Positions 41,500 through 50,744 of a stretch of DNA of 64,000 bases are shown here, one piece after another. How positions within the stretch are numbered: the first letter of the stretch is position 1; each line of letters starts with the position of its first letter. Below the pieces are notes generated by a model. The model was not told the origin of the DNA. It searched no databases and saw nothing but the letters and a program-made list of their open reading frames with translations. This DNA is from Limnobaculum parvum (GTDB lineage: Bacteria; Pseudomonadota; Gammaproteobacteria; Enterobacterales; Enterobacteriaceae): contig NZ_CP029185.2 of the NCBI RefSeq assembly GCF_003096015.2, forward strand, positions 1,039,001 to 1,103,000, in the 5' to 3' direction. Both the position numbers and the translations under genes were made by a program.

Positions 41500-42837
41500 A
41501 TGCGCCGAAGTCTGTTTTGGAAAATATTGATTGGTTTCTGGATAACCTTCATTGTGATTACTCAAGCGGTATGGCTGGTGTTTTATTATTACGCCAGTCA
41601 GAAAGAGCCGCTTGAAAACAGAATCGCCAATCGCATTGTTTCGCTTCAATTTACCTCGGCGGTCACCGTGCTGGAAGCCGAAGGTATTGATGGCCTTAAT
41701 CGCATGACCGATGGCTGGCCAACTACCGATCAACGGCATATTGCGATTATTCCACTGAAAATCCCATTAACTCAAAATCCTCAACGCACATCATTGATTC
41801 CACTCACGGATGATGTGCGGGTTGAACATGTTAAAGGTGGGGATGGTAAATACTATTTGTTGAAATACGATGTGGAAGCGCTTAGGAAGGAATATCGTCC
41901 AAATCGTTCAGGTAGAGTATTGTTCTTCAATATTCCTAATCCATTATTGATATTAGGTGGAATAGGCGGCTTCTTATTTAGTTTTATATTGGCATGGCAC
42001 TTAACCCGCCCAATGCGTCTGTTGAGATCCGGTTTTGATCGGGTTGCTCAGGGTGACCTGAATGTGCGACTTTATCCTGTGATGAATAAACGTCGGGATG
42101 AACTCAGCGATATGGCGCGTGATTTTGATTCTATGGTGGAACGTTTAAAGTTATTGGTAGGGGCAAGAGAGGCATTACTACACGATGTTTCTCATGAATT
42201 GCGTACTCCGCTGGCGCGTTTGCAGTTGGCTATAGGGTTAGCGCGACAGAATCCGCAAAATGTAGAAAACTCTCTACAGCGCATTGAGCATGAATCTGTG
42301 CGGTTAGATAAGATGATTGGCGAGCTGCTAACGCTGTCTCGGACTAACGCCGCCGGCCTTTCTGATGAAGAGTATTTTGACCTGTATGGCTTATTGGAAG
42401 CTGTAGTCAGCGATGTTTGCTATGAGGCTCAGGTGCCTGGAGTAGATATCCTTCTTGAGGCTGATGACTGTGTCAAAGAGGATGCTACGGTAAAAGGTAA
42501 TTCTGAACTAATGCGACGCGCGGTAGAGAATATTGTACGTAATGGATTACGCTTTTCGAAAGGCGGGCAGCAGATTCGGGTTGAATTGAGTAAAGTAGAA
42601 AGTGAATTTGTTATTAAGGTCAGCGACCAGGGGCCTGGTGTGGATGAAGATAAACTCTCCAGCATTTTCGACCCATTTGTTCGGGTGAAGTCAGCGGCTT
42701 CAGGAAAAGGCTATGGACTGGGGTTAGCCATCGCTCAGAAGGTTGTTAAGGCCCACGGTGGCACTATAGAAGCTAAGAATGGTGCAGATGGTGGATTGAT
42801 TATCGATATTCACCTTCCGCTTTGGGAAGGGTGCTGA
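41500..42837 (+). CDS. Sensor histidine kinase (CpxA-like)
   Basis: 445 residues: TM1 (about 8-30), a periplasmic sensor of some 115 residues, TM2 (about 148-168), HAMP, HisKA with HDVSHELRTPLARLQ (phosphorylated His near residue 232), and HATPase_c with N box RAVENIVRNGLRFS, DQGPGVDED and GYGLGLAIAQKVVKAHGG. The periplasmic domain has short segments like IDGLNRMTDGWPTTDQRH that I do not recognise; the signal is unknown. Forms a unit with the upstream regulator. Confidence 0.88.
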   Translation: MRRSLFWKILIGFWITFIVITQAVWLVFYYYASQKEPLENRIANRIVSLQFTSAVTVLEAEGIDGLNRMTDGWPTTDQRHIAIIPLKIPLTQNPQRTSLIPLTDDVRVEHVKGGDGKYYLLKYDVEALRKEYRPNRSGRVLFFNIPNPLLILGGIGGFLFSFILAWHLTRPMRLLRSGFDRVAQGDLNVRLYPVMNKRRDELSDMARDFDSMVERLKLLVGAREALLHDVSHELRTPLARLQLAIGLARQNPQNVENSLQRIEHESVRLDKMIGELLTLSRTNAAGLSDEEYFDLYGLLEAVVSDVCYEAQVPGVDILLEADDCVKEDATVKGNSELMRRAVENIVRNGLRFSKGGQQIRVELSKVESEFVIKVSDQGPGVDEDKLSSIFDPFVRVKSAASGKGYGLGLAIAQKVVKAHGGTIEAKNGADGGLIIDIHLPLWEGC

Positions 42838-42860
42838 ACCAGTCAATATTCAAACCAATA

Positions 42861-42888
42861 AAAACGGAGCCAGAAGGGGCTCCGTTCT
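42861..42888. terminator. Bidirectional terminator between kinase gene and crr
   Basis: ACGGAGCC / GGCTCCGT around AGAAG, with A-run on the left and T-rich sequence on the right; serves the kinase gene and, on the minus strand, ptsHI-crr. Confidence 0.8.
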
Positions 42889-42905
42889 CAAATAAAATTT
42901 AATCA

Positions 42906-43415
42906 TTACTTCTTAATACGAATGACGGGCGTTTCTCCCACGACAACACTGCCGCTAAGCTTAGTCAGCTCTTTGATTTCATCCATATTAGAGATTACAA
43001 CAGGAGTCAGTGTAGATTTAGCTTTCTCTTCAAGTAAAGCCAGATCAAATTCGATCACTAAATCGCCTTTCTTGACGTGTTGGCCTTCTTCAGCAATACG
43101 CTTAAAACCTTCACCTTTCAGTTCAACGGTATCAATACCGAAGTGAACGAACAGCTCGATACCACTATCAGATTCGATAGAAAACGCATGGTTAGTTTCG
43201 AAGATTTTACCAATGGTGCCATCAACAGGAGCAACCATTTTGTTGCCGGTTGGTTTAATTGCAATGCCATCACCAACGATTTTTTCAGCAAAAACAACAT
43301 CAGGTACATCTTCAATGTTGACAATTTCACCGGACAGCGGAGCAACAATTTCAATGCTGCCTGCATCTTTCTTATCATCAGAAACGAGTTGTTTCAGTTT
43401 GTCGAACAAACCCAT
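42906..43415 (-). CDS. crr: Glucose-specific PTS component EIIA(Glc)
   Basis: Phosphocarrier between HPr and EIICB(Glc) and central regulator of carbon catabolite control. 169 residues, starting MGLFDKLKQLVSDDKK; active-site His in LFVHFGIDTVELKG near residue 91 and the second zinc/phosphate His in ETNHAFS near 76. Third gene of ptsH-ptsI-crr; the 201-base gap to ptsI leaves room for a separate promoter. Confidence 0.97.
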   Translation of the reverse strand: MGLFDKLKQLVSDDKKDAGSIEIVAPLSGEIVNIEDVPDVVFAEKIVGDGIAIKPTGNKMVAPVDGTIGKIFETNHAFSIESDSGIELFVHFGIDTVELKGEGFKRIAEEGQHVKKGDLVIEFDLALLEEKAKSTLTPVVISNMDEIKELTKLSGSVVVGETPVIRIKK

Positions 43416-43616
43416 GATTTTCTCCTCAGCAATAATATTTTAATCGGCGTTGCCTTAAGCTTACCTATTAGACTATTTTACATGTTCTTTTGTGCCTGAG
43501 TAGTGTAAAAATACCTCAATTATACGTTTGTCGCTTGAGGTATTTGTTCACTAATTCGGCACAAAGTGACTGTAACAATAGCGGCTACAGGGATCGGCTT
43601 TTATTATAAAGCGAAC

Positions 43617-45344
43617 TTAGCAGAGCGTTTTTTCTTCAATGAATTTATTTACAATCGCTAATATCTGCTCAGCTGTTGGCTGTGCTAATGCATTTTCCGC
43701 CAGCGTTTTTACATCAGAATAGTTCGCGTTGCGAATAATTTTCTTGATGCGAGGTATTGAGATTGCACTCATACTAAATTCATCCAAGCCCATGCCGAGC
43801 AGCAATAGGGTGGCACGTTCGTCACCCGCTAACTCACCACACATACCCGTCCATTTGCCTTCTTTATGAGAAGCATCGATAACCTGTTTGATTAAGGTTA
43901 ACACAGATGGAGAGAGTGGGTTATAGAGATGAGAAATCAGCTCATTGCCACGATCTACTGCCAGAGTATACTGGGTTAAGTCGTTTGTCCCAATACTAAA
44001 GAAATCAACTTCTTTTGCTAAGTGATGTGCGATAGCAGCAGCGGCAGGGGTTTCTACCATGACACCCACTTCAATAGACTCATCAAAAGCAACATTTTCT
44101 TTTCTTAGCTGATCTTTTAGCATTTCCAACTCAGTCTTCAGTAAACGCACTTCTTCTACTGAGATGATCATTGGGAACATAATACGTAACTTACCGAAAG
44201 CAGATGCACGCAGAGTTGCACGCAACTGTGCATGAAGGATTTCTTTACGGTCTAAGCAGATACGGATAGCGCGCCAGCCAAGGAATGGGTTTTCCTCTTT
44301 CGGCAAATTCATATACGGCAGGTCTTTATCACCGCCGATGTCCATAGTACGCAGAATAACAGGTAAATCACCCATGGCTTCAACCACGGCTTTATAAGCC
44401 TGAAATTGCTCTTCTTCTGTTGGAAAAGCATCGCGATCCATAAACAGAAACTCAGTACGGTAGAGCCCAACACCTTCAGCGCCATTACGCTCAGCACCCG
44501 GTACATCGCGTACAGTACCTATGTTAGAGGCGACTTCAACCTGATGACCATCCAGCGTAATTGCTGGCAGATCTTTTAGTTTAGCTAATTCATTTTTATC
44601 ACTCAGGTACTGAGCCTGAGCCGCTTTTAGCTGCTCAATGGTTTCTGTTGGTGGGTTGACGTAAACCTTGTTGTTAACGCAATCCAGAATCAGATAATCA
44701 CCATTTTTCACCTGTTTGGTGACATCATTTGTGCCGACGATCGCAGGAATTTCTAGCGAACGAGCCATAATGGAGGTGTGGGACGTCCGGCCACCTAAGT
44801 CGGTGATAAAACCGAGAACTTTATCTAAATTTAACTGAGCGGTTTCTGATGGAGTCAGATCGGTTGCAACCAGAATAGCTTCATCCTGAATAGCACCCAG
44901 ATCGACAATGGACATCCCCAGAATGTTTTGTAATAGGCGCTTGCCGATATCACGAATATCAGCAGCGCGCTCTTTTAAGTATTCATCTTCCAGACTTTCA
45001 AGTTCGATAGCCTGAGCTTCAAACACGCCATGAGCGGCGGCATCAGCACTTTCTAATTTCGTTTTGATTCGGCTTTCGACTTCCTGCTCGAGGTCTTCGT
45101 CCTCCAACAGCATGATATGACCTTCAAAGATGGCCGCTTTTTCTTCACCAAACGTTTCGCTCGCTTTTTCCATAATGGCATTAAGCTGGGTGCTGGCTTT
45201 ATCACGACCAGCTTTAAAACGGGCTATTTCTTGCTCGATGTTATCGCTGGAAATTTTCTTGCTATTAATAACGATAGGGTCGTCTTTTAATATAAGAGCC
45301 TTACCAAATGCAATGCCTGGAGATACTAAGATGCCTGAAATCAT
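43617..45344 (-). CDS. ptsI: PTS enzyme I (phosphoenolpyruvate-protein phosphotransferase)
   Basis: Soluble kinase that autophosphorylates from PEP and passes the phosphate to HPr. 575 residues: N-terminal HPr-binding and swivel domains with the phosphorylated His in GGRTSHTSIMAR near 189, and a C-terminal PEP-binding barrel (GLYRTEFLFMDRD, GTNDLTQYTLAVDRGNE, CGELAGDE with the catalytic Cys). Start MISGILVSPGIAFGKAL matches E. coli. It lies 45 bases behind ptsH. Confidence 0.97.
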   Translation of the reverse strand: MISGILVSPGIAFGKALILKDDPIVINSKKISSDNIEQEIARFKAGRDKASTQLNAIMEKASETFGEEKAAIFEGHIMLLEDEDLEQEVESRIKTKLESADAAAHGVFEAQAIELESLEDEYLKERAADIRDIGKRLLQNILGMSIVDLGAIQDEAILVATDLTPSETAQLNLDKVLGFITDLGGRTSHTSIMARSLEIPAIVGTNDVTKQVKNGDYLILDCVNNKVYVNPPTETIEQLKAAQAQYLSDKNELAKLKDLPAITLDGHQVEVASNIGTVRDVPGAERNGAEGVGLYRTEFLFMDRDAFPTEEEQFQAYKAVVEAMGDLPVILRTMDIGGDKDLPYMNLPKEENPFLGWRAIRICLDRKEILHAQLRATLRASAFGKLRIMFPMIISVEEVRLLKTELEMLKDQLRKENVAFDESIEVGVMVETPAAAAIAHHLAKEVDFFSIGTNDLTQYTLAVDRGNELISHLYNPLSPSVLTLIKQVIDASHKEGKWTGMCGELAGDERATLLLLGMGLDEFSMSAISIPRIKKIIRNANYSDVKTLAENALAQPTAEQILAIVNKFIEEKTLC

Positions 45345-45389
45345 AAGCCTACCTTAATCTAAAACGGGTGTTAAAATGTAATACAGGGC

Positions 45390-45647
45390 TTATTCAAGTT
45401 CTGCCATTAATTTTACAAGATGCTCAACAGCCTGTTGTTCATCTTCGCCTTCAGCTGAAATAGTTACCACAGTACCTTGAGTCAAACCAAGCGTTTGTAA
45501 TTTAAACAGGCTCTTAGCGCTTGAGCTCTTGCCATTTGAAGTGACAGTGATATCAGAAGTAAAAGCTTTAGCTTCTTTTACAAACTGTGCTGCTGGGCGG
45601 GTATGCAGTCCGTTTGGCGCGGTTACTGTAACATCTTGCTGGAACAT
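45390..45647 (-). CDS. ptsH: Phosphocarrier protein HPr
   Basis: 85-residue phosphocarrier of the PTS. I chose ATG 45647 (MFQQDVTVTAPNGLHTRPAA) because it matches the family and has GAGGA 6 bases upstream; the frame continues four codons further. His15 in LHTRPAAQF is the phosphorylation site, Ser46 region SSSAKSLFKLQTLGL is conserved. Confidence 0.97.
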   Translation of the reverse strand: MFQQDVTVTAPNGLHTRPAAQFVKEAKAFTSDITVTSNGKSSSAKSLFKLQTLGLTQGTVVTISAEGEDEQQAVEHLVKLMAELE

Positions 45648-45776
45648 AGTGATCCTCAACTTAGTTGGATTAAAGCTTTTGGCGTTAACACTTAAGTTTA
45701 GCCTATTATTTTTATTAATACGGCGTTAGCGTAACAGCAACATTGCCATATTAATGCTGGGATGCGCGGGATAGAA

Positions 45777-45821
45777 GGAACGAACTTCGGTGCTTTTAAT
45801 GCTCCACCGTTTTGTTGTTCC
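45777..45821 (-). promoter_or_regulatory. Nested stem-loop in the ptsH leader
   Basis: On the minus strand GGAAC...CGGTG...CACCG...GTTCC forms two stacked five-base stems, 130-175 bases upstream of the ptsH start. It would lie in the 5' leader of a transcript from the -10 candidate at 45846-45851. Confidence 0.35.
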
Positions 45822-45845
45822 GAACTACGCTATATCACTTACGCT

Positions 45846-45851
45846 ATTATA
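45846..45851 (-). promoter_or_regulatory. Candidate -10 of a ptsH promoter
   Basis: ATTATA on the plus strand gives TATAAT on the minus strand. A palindromic GCTAAACGATTAAG at 45873-45886, vaguely Cra-like, overlaps where the -35 would be; no good -35 hexamer is seen. Confidence 0.35.
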
Positions 45852-46130
45852 TATGGCTCCTTTTAGCAAGAAGCTAAACGATTAAGAAGTGATTTAATTC
45901 GCGCATCGAAAAAAGTATTTAGCTTGATACTCGCTGAGACGAAAAAAATCAAATTTTTTTATTTAAAAGCGAGATATGGTGCACAGAAAACAGACTAAAA
46001 ATGACATTGGTTACAAAAATGTTATTGATTGAATCATGGGTTTAAACAGAATGGATAATTTTTAACGACCGAATATTTAATAGGAAATTGATTATCTGGT
46101 AATCTAAAAAAGTTGATTTTTTATTCAAGT

Positions 46131-46166
46131 AAAAAAGCTACCGCAAGAAATTTTGTAGTAGCTTTT
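46131..46166 (-). terminator. Terminator after cysK
   Basis: On the minus strand AAAAGCTAC ... GTAGCTTTT then TTAC, with a loop containing a second short complementarity. It is 25 bases past the cysK stop. Confidence 0.75.
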
Positions 46167-46191
46167 AGCATAATGGTTAGTGAGTGCTCTC

Positions 46192-47160
46192 TTACTGCTG
46201 CAACTCTTTTTCGGTAAATAAGTCAGCAAAAAGAGGGGTGCTTAAATAGCGTTCTCCAGATGAAGGCAGAATCACTACGATATTTTTGCCGGCAAACTCT
46301 GGCTTCTCAATTAAACGTAAAGCAGCAGCCACCGCGGCACCGGATGAAATACCGGCCAGAATGCCTTCTTCGTCCATCAAACGACGAGCTGTGGAAATAG
46401 CTTCTTCATTACTGATTTTTTCAACCCGATCAATCAGACTAAGGTCAAGGTTGCCTGGAATAAAACCGGCACCAATGCCTTGAATCTTATGTGGTCCAGG
46501 TTTCAAATCTTCACCGGCTAATGCCTGGCTAATAACCGGAGAGTCGGTTGGCTCTACAGCGACTGAAATAATTTTTTTACCTTTAGTCTTTTTAATATAG
46601 CGGCTTACACCCGTCAATGTACCACCGGTACCAACGCCAGCGATAAATACATCAACGTTACCATCCGTATCTTCCCAAATTTCAGGGCCGGTCGTTTTCT
46701 CGTGAATTGCGGGGTTAGCTGGATTGTTAAACTGCTGCAGCATTAAGTAATGTGCAGGATCGGATGCAACAATCTCCTCTGCTTTTGCTATTGCACCTTT
46801 CATTCCTTTAGCTGCTTCGGTCAACACAAGGTTTGCGCCTAACGCTTTTAACAATTTACGGCGCTCAAGGCTCATTGATTCTGGCATAGTAAGCGTTAAC
46901 TTATATCCACGGGCGGCAGCAACAAATGCTAAGGCAATCCCAGTATTACCACTGGTAGGTTCGACTAACTCAACACCTTTCTTTAATGCACCACTCTTTT
47001 CTGCATCCCAAACCATATTTGCACCAATTCGGCACTTCACACTAAAGCTGGGATTGCGGGATTCTATTTTTGCTAGGATTTTTCCATTCCCAATGCTATT
47101 CAGGCGCACCAGCGGGGTATGACCGATGGTCTGTGAATTATCTTCATAAATCTTAGTCAT
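46192..47160 (-). CDS. cysK: Cysteine synthase A (O-acetylserine sulfhydrylase)
   Basis: PLP enzyme making cysteine from O-acetylserine and sulfide. 322 residues, starting MTKIYEDNSQTIGHTPLVRL; PLP-Lys in NPSFSVKCRIGANM near residue 42, phosphate loop PTSGNTGIA, and GTGGTLTGVSRYIK. The longer C-terminal part and SVKCRIG distinguish it from CysM. Its usual E. coli neighbour cysZ is missing upstream: the polysaccharide locus starts here instead. Confidence 0.97.
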   Translation of the reverse strand: MTKIYEDNSQTIGHTPLVRLNSIGNGKILAKIESRNPSFSVKCRIGANMVWDAEKSGALKKGVELVEPTSGNTGIALAFVAAARGYKLTLTMPESMSLERRKLLKALGANLVLTEAAKGMKGAIAKAEEIVASDPAHYLMLQQFNNPANPAIHEKTTGPEIWEDTDGNVDVFIAGVGTGGTLTGVSRYIKKTKGKKIISVAVEPTDSPVISQALAGEDLKPGPHKIQGIGAGFIPGNLDLSLIDRVEKISNEEAISTARRLMDEEGILAGISSGAAVAAALRLIEKPEFAGKNIVVILPSSGERYLSTPLFADLFTEKELQQ

Positions 47161-48042
47161 GGTTTATCCTGTATATATTATGAGTTTTTTAGAGAACTCA
47201 TATAGCATAGCGCCAAACTTATGAGAGTGAAGGAAAGTTTTGATATATCGATATGTGATTAGGGAATAAGTTTTATAAGAAGTCACATAATCTTTGATGA
47301 TCTTTGGTTGACGTAGTATAGTCGGAGAATAAACCTATGGTACCTCATGTAATAGTTGAAATAGTGATTTTCAACATGATCAACTATTGGTTTGTTTAAG
47401 CTTTTAATGAGCATGATTATACACCGTTAATTCATCTGAAATTTAATTAGTAATCATAAGTGTGTCTGGAAATATATAATTCATAACTTATGTATTAGTC
47501 ATGTTAAATATTAAATTGTTTTTTTTGGATTAATAATGGGTTTTAGTTTTGTTACATTGTTGTGAGTATATTAATTTTGATTGTATTGCATTGGTGTTTA
47601 TTGAACCAAGGGCGGTAGCGTAGATTTTTTAGAGTAAAAATCCCACTGATTGTAAGGTCTTATATTGTTGATTTTATAAATAAATATTTAAGAAAGTTAA
47701 CGTAAATTTAATTTTGCTGTAGCTTGTAACTAATACTCAGTAAATAATAATTTTATTAACTTGTTTGTTTTGTATCTATTTTCTTGAGTTTTATTTTAAA
47801 TCATTAAAGCCAATCAAATTATAATCCAAAAGGGAAGCCACTATTAAAGTCTGTTTTCGTAATGCGTGCATCTGACTCATCAATAACCCATTGAAATTAT
47901 AATGATTTAAGTTGATTTAACATTTGTAATATTTTGTAGTTACATGGAGTTGCTTAAATAAACAATGAAGTATAAAGCCAGTGTTTGATAAAGGGCTATG
48001 TAAGTTGTTTTATTAAAGCTAAAATTATTTATAGGATATAAT
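47161..48042. other. Long AT-rich intergenic region ahead of the polysaccharide locus
   Basis: 882 bases with no credible gene on either strand. It includes the cysK promoter side, the ops element at 47611-47622, and a 420-base leader to gnu. A perfect TATAAT at 47820-47825 could be a second, closer promoter, though its -35 is weak. Confidence 0.6.
47611..47622 (+). promoter_or_regulatory. ops element (RfaH recruitment) of the first polysaccharide locus
   Basis: GGCGGTAGCGTA, 11 of 12 bases of the ops consensus GGCGGTAGCGTG, preceded by AACCAAG as in JUMPstart elements. RfaH loads on RNA polymerase paused here and suppresses polarity over long surface-polysaccharide operons. Confidence 0.85.
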
Positions 48043-49038
48043 ATGAAAAAAAAGGTCATTCTTATCGGTGCTTCAGGTTTTGTTGGCACTCGTCTTATTG
48101 AAAAGACAATTTCTGATTTTGATATTAAGAATTTAGATAAACAACAGAGTCATTTTTATCCTAATATTACGACATTAGGTGATATTCGTAATCAGAACTC
48201 TTTTGATAGTCACCTGGAAGGGCAAGATACAGTGATCCTTCTTGCTGCGGAGCATCGTGATGATGTTCACCCTACATCCCTTTATTATGATGTAAATGTA
48301 CAGGGCACTCGAAATGTTTTAGCTGCAATGGACAGAAAGAATGTTAAAAATATTATTTTTACAAGTTCTGTGGCAGTTTATGGACTGAATAAAGTTAACC
48401 CAGATGAGGGGCACCCTGTCGATCCTTTTAACCATTATGGTAAAAGTAAGTGGCAAGCCGAAGAGGTACTAAGGGAGTGGTATCATCGTAATCCTCAAGA
48501 GCGTTCATTAACTATCATCAGACCAACGGTTATTTTTGGTGAGCGTAATCGAGGGAATGTTTATAATTTACTTCGACAAATTGCCAGCGGAAAATTCGCC
48601 ATGATAGGAGATGGAAATAATTATAAATCTATGGCCTATGTTGGTAATGTTGTTGAATTTATTAAATATAGACTAGAAAATCTATCTCAAGGATATGAGG
48701 TTTATAATTATGTTGATAAACCAGACCTTAGTATGAATCAACTGGTAGCTGAAGTGGAAAAAAGTCTGGGTAAAAAAATTCCATCGTTTCACTTACCCTA
48801 TACTTTAGGCGTATTAGGTGGTTTCGGTTTTGATGTCTTAAGTAAAATCTCTGGTAAAAAGTACCCTATTAGCTCAGTGCGTGTAAAAAAATTCTGTGCA
48901 ACTACGCAGTTTGATGCAACTAAAACGCACGACTCTTCTTTTCTTGCTCCATACACTTTATCGCAGAGCATTGATCGTACGATACAATATGAATTTGTAA
49001 AAGTTAAAGAAGACGATGTTACATTTATTTCTGAATAA
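48043..49038 (+). CDS. gnu: GlcNAc-PP-undecaprenol 4-epimerase Gnu
   Basis: Short-chain dehydrogenase/epimerase that turns GlcNAc-diphospho-undecaprenol into the GalNAc form, so that O units start with GalNAc. 331 residues, the length of E. coli O157 Gnu (Z3206), with the same start pattern (LIGASGFVGTRLIE NAD loop), catalytic YGKSKWQAEEV, IIRPTVIFGERNRGNVYNLL, and KFCATTQFDATKTH. First gene after the ops leader. This predicts a GalNAc-initiated, WecA-dependent repeat unit. Confidence 0.88.
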   Translation: MKKKVILIGASGFVGTRLIEKTISDFDIKNLDKQQSHFYPNITTLGDIRNQNSFDSHLEGQDTVILLAAEHRDDVHPTSLYYDVNVQGTRNVLAAMDRKNVKNIIFTSSVAVYGLNKVNPDEGHPVDPFNHYGKSKWQAEEVLREWYHRNPQERSLTIIRPTVIFGERNRGNVYNLLRQIASGKFAMIGDGNNYKSMAYVGNVVEFIKYRLENLSQGYEVYNYVDKPDLSMNQLVAEVEKSLGKKIPSFHLPYTLGVLGGFGFDVLSKISGKKYPISSVRVKKFCATTQFDATKTHDSSFLAPYTLSQSIDRTIQYEFVKVKEDDVTFISE

Positions 49039-49095
49039 ATTCGAATTGAACGTTTAAAATTATTATAGATACGTATTATATTAGGTATAAATTGT

Positions 49096-49491
49096 ATGAA
49101 AAGAGTAATAACATTTGGTACGTTTGATGTGTTTCATATTGGGCATATAAATATACTTGAACGAGCAGCTCAATTTGGTGAGCATTTAGTTGTTGGCGTG
49201 TCATCAGACAAACTGAATTTTTCAAAGAAGAATAGATATCCTATTTATAATGAAAAGGATAGAGTGAGAATTATCTCGTCAATGAGAGTTGTTAATGAAG
49301 TCTTTATAGAAGAATCTTTAGAATTGAAATTGGAGTATATAAAGAAGTATAGGGCTGATGTATTAGTTATGGGAGATGATTGGGAAGGGCGTTTTGACTG
49401 GGTTAAAGATACGTGTAACGTAATTTATTTACCAAGAACACCATCAATATCAACTACTGAAATAATAGAAGTTGTTAAGACAACTAGGTAA
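49096..49491 (+). CDS. Glycerol-3-phosphate cytidylyltransferase-like protein (TagD type)
   Basis: 131 residues, the size of TagD. GTFDVFHIGHINILERA holds the nucleotidyltransferase HxGH motif and VMGDDWEGRFD and TPSISTTEII the RTxGISTT-like end. It should make CDP-glycerol from CTP and glycerol-3-phosphate (inference from family; related enzymes use other polyol phosphates). With the LicD gene in the same operon it points to a phosphoglycerol decoration of the polysaccharide. Confidence 0.85.
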   Translation: MKRVITFGTFDVFHIGHINILERAAQFGEHLVVGVSSDKLNFSKKNRYPIYNEKDRVRIISSMRVVNEVFIEESLELKLEYIKKYRADVLVMGDDWEGRFDWVKDTCNVIYLPRTPSISTTEIIEVVKTTR

Positions 49492-49508
49492 ACTCTATAA
49501 GGTCTCTT

Positions 49509-50744
49509 GTGAGTAATAGTAATAGACTTTTTAAAAATATACTATCGCTGACTATTGTTCAGTTTTCTAATTATATTGCGCCATTATTAGTGTTACCATA
49601 TCTTACTCGTATATTGAGTGTGGAAAATTTTGGCATTGTAGTAATATCTTTTTCTATTTGTAGTATAGCTATGATTATTACTGACTTTGGCTTTGGTTTG
49701 TCAGGTACTTATTGGATATCTAAGAATAGAAATGATAAAAAAAACGTGGCAAGTTATATAGGTGCTATCTACTTAATTAAATTGATGTTAAACGCTGTAA
49801 TTGTTTTTTCTCTTCTTCTATATATTTTTATATGGCAAGAAAACTTTCTAAATGAGCCCTTATTGGTTATTGGTATATTATTAACAATAATTTTTCAATC
49901 TTATCAGCCAATGTGGTTTTTTCAGGGAATTGAGCGAATGAAAAACGTCACCATTTGCATGGTGGCATCTAAGTTAATTTATTTGATTTCAGTTCTTGTA
50001 TTTGTAAAAGGAAAAAGTGATTCAGATATTGTCTTATTATGCCTTGCTTTAAGTTCTTTAGTTTCTGCAGTATTAGGAATAATTAGAATTTATAAAGAGA
50101 ATTATAAACTAGCTTGGCCACATATAAGTTTAATAAAAGAAGTTATCCAAGCTAGCTTTAATTTTTTTATCTCTCGGGCATCGGTGGGTATTTATACCAG
50201 CGCCAGTACCTTTATCGTCGGAAGCTTTTCTGGTCTGGGTCAAGCGGCTCTATATTCAAGCGCAGAAAAATTGTATCAAGCAGGGTTAAGTATATCATCA
50301 CCTATATCACAAGCAATTTTTCCATATTTGGCACGATCAAGAAATATAGGCGAATTATTTAAAATACTGCTGGTAATATTTCCATTGTTAGTGGTAACTG
50401 TCTTTATCTGTTTATTTTATACAGAAAATATAATTATTATTTTTTATGGTGATTTATATAAAGATGCAGCTCCAGTTTTAAGAGTGTTCCTTATTACATC
50501 ACTGTTCAGTTTCATCAGTATAAATATGGGTTACCCTGCGTTTTCTATATATGATCGGTTAGATCTTGTAAATCTTTCAGTTTATATTGCTGCAGTACTG
50601 CATATACTGGGACTCGTAATTTTATATTGCGGTAATAATATAACGGCAATTAATGTGTCTTTATGTGTTTGCATTATAGAGTTTGTTGTTCTTATTATTA
50701 GAGTTTCGATGTTCATTAGTTTGAGGAAGAGAAGTGGAAACTAA
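49509..50744 (+). CDS. wzx: O-unit flippase Wzx
   Basis: 411-residue MATE/PST-type integral membrane protein with about twelve membrane segments; it moves the lipid-linked repeat unit across the inner membrane. N-terminus NILSLTIVQFSNYIAPLLVL and GIVVISFSICSIAMIITDFG are typical of Wzx. GTG 49509 start is preceded by AAGG. Overlaps the LicD gene by 11 bases. Wzx proteins are too diverse for a structural prediction. Confidence 0.87.
   Translation: MSNSNRLFKNILSLTIVQFSNYIAPLLVLPYLTRILSVENFGIVVISFSICSIAMIITDFGFGLSGTYWISKNRNDKKNVASYIGAIYLIKLMLNAVIVFSLLLYIFIWQENFLNEPLLVIGILLTIIFQSYQPMWFFQGIERMKNVTICMVASKLIYLISVLVFVKGKSDSDIVLLCLALSSLVSAVLGIIRIYKENYKLAWPHISLIKEVIQASFNFFISRASVGIYTSASTFIVGSFSGLGQAALYSSAEKLYQAGLSISSPISQAIFPYLARSRNIGELFKILLVIFPLLVVTVFICLFYTENIIIIFYGDLYKDAAPVLRVFLITSLFSFISINMGYPAFSIYDRLDLVNLSVYIAAVLHILGLVILYCGNNITAINVSLCVCIIEFVVLIIRVSMFISLRKRSGN

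Larger units (their letters stand above)
45648..46130. other. Intergenic region ptsH-cysK
   Basis: About 480 bases without a gene, AT-rich in its right half. It contains the ptsH leader hairpin and promoter candidate. I saw no clear CRP palindrome. Confidence 0.6.

Noticed and set aside
46000..46130. CRP site for ptsH
   Set aside because: No TGTGA-N6-TCACA-like palindrome with acceptable halves was seen.
47161..48042. Possible hidden small gene in the cysK-gnu gap
   Set aside because: All frames are short and AT-driven, none with both a ribosome site and recognisable product.
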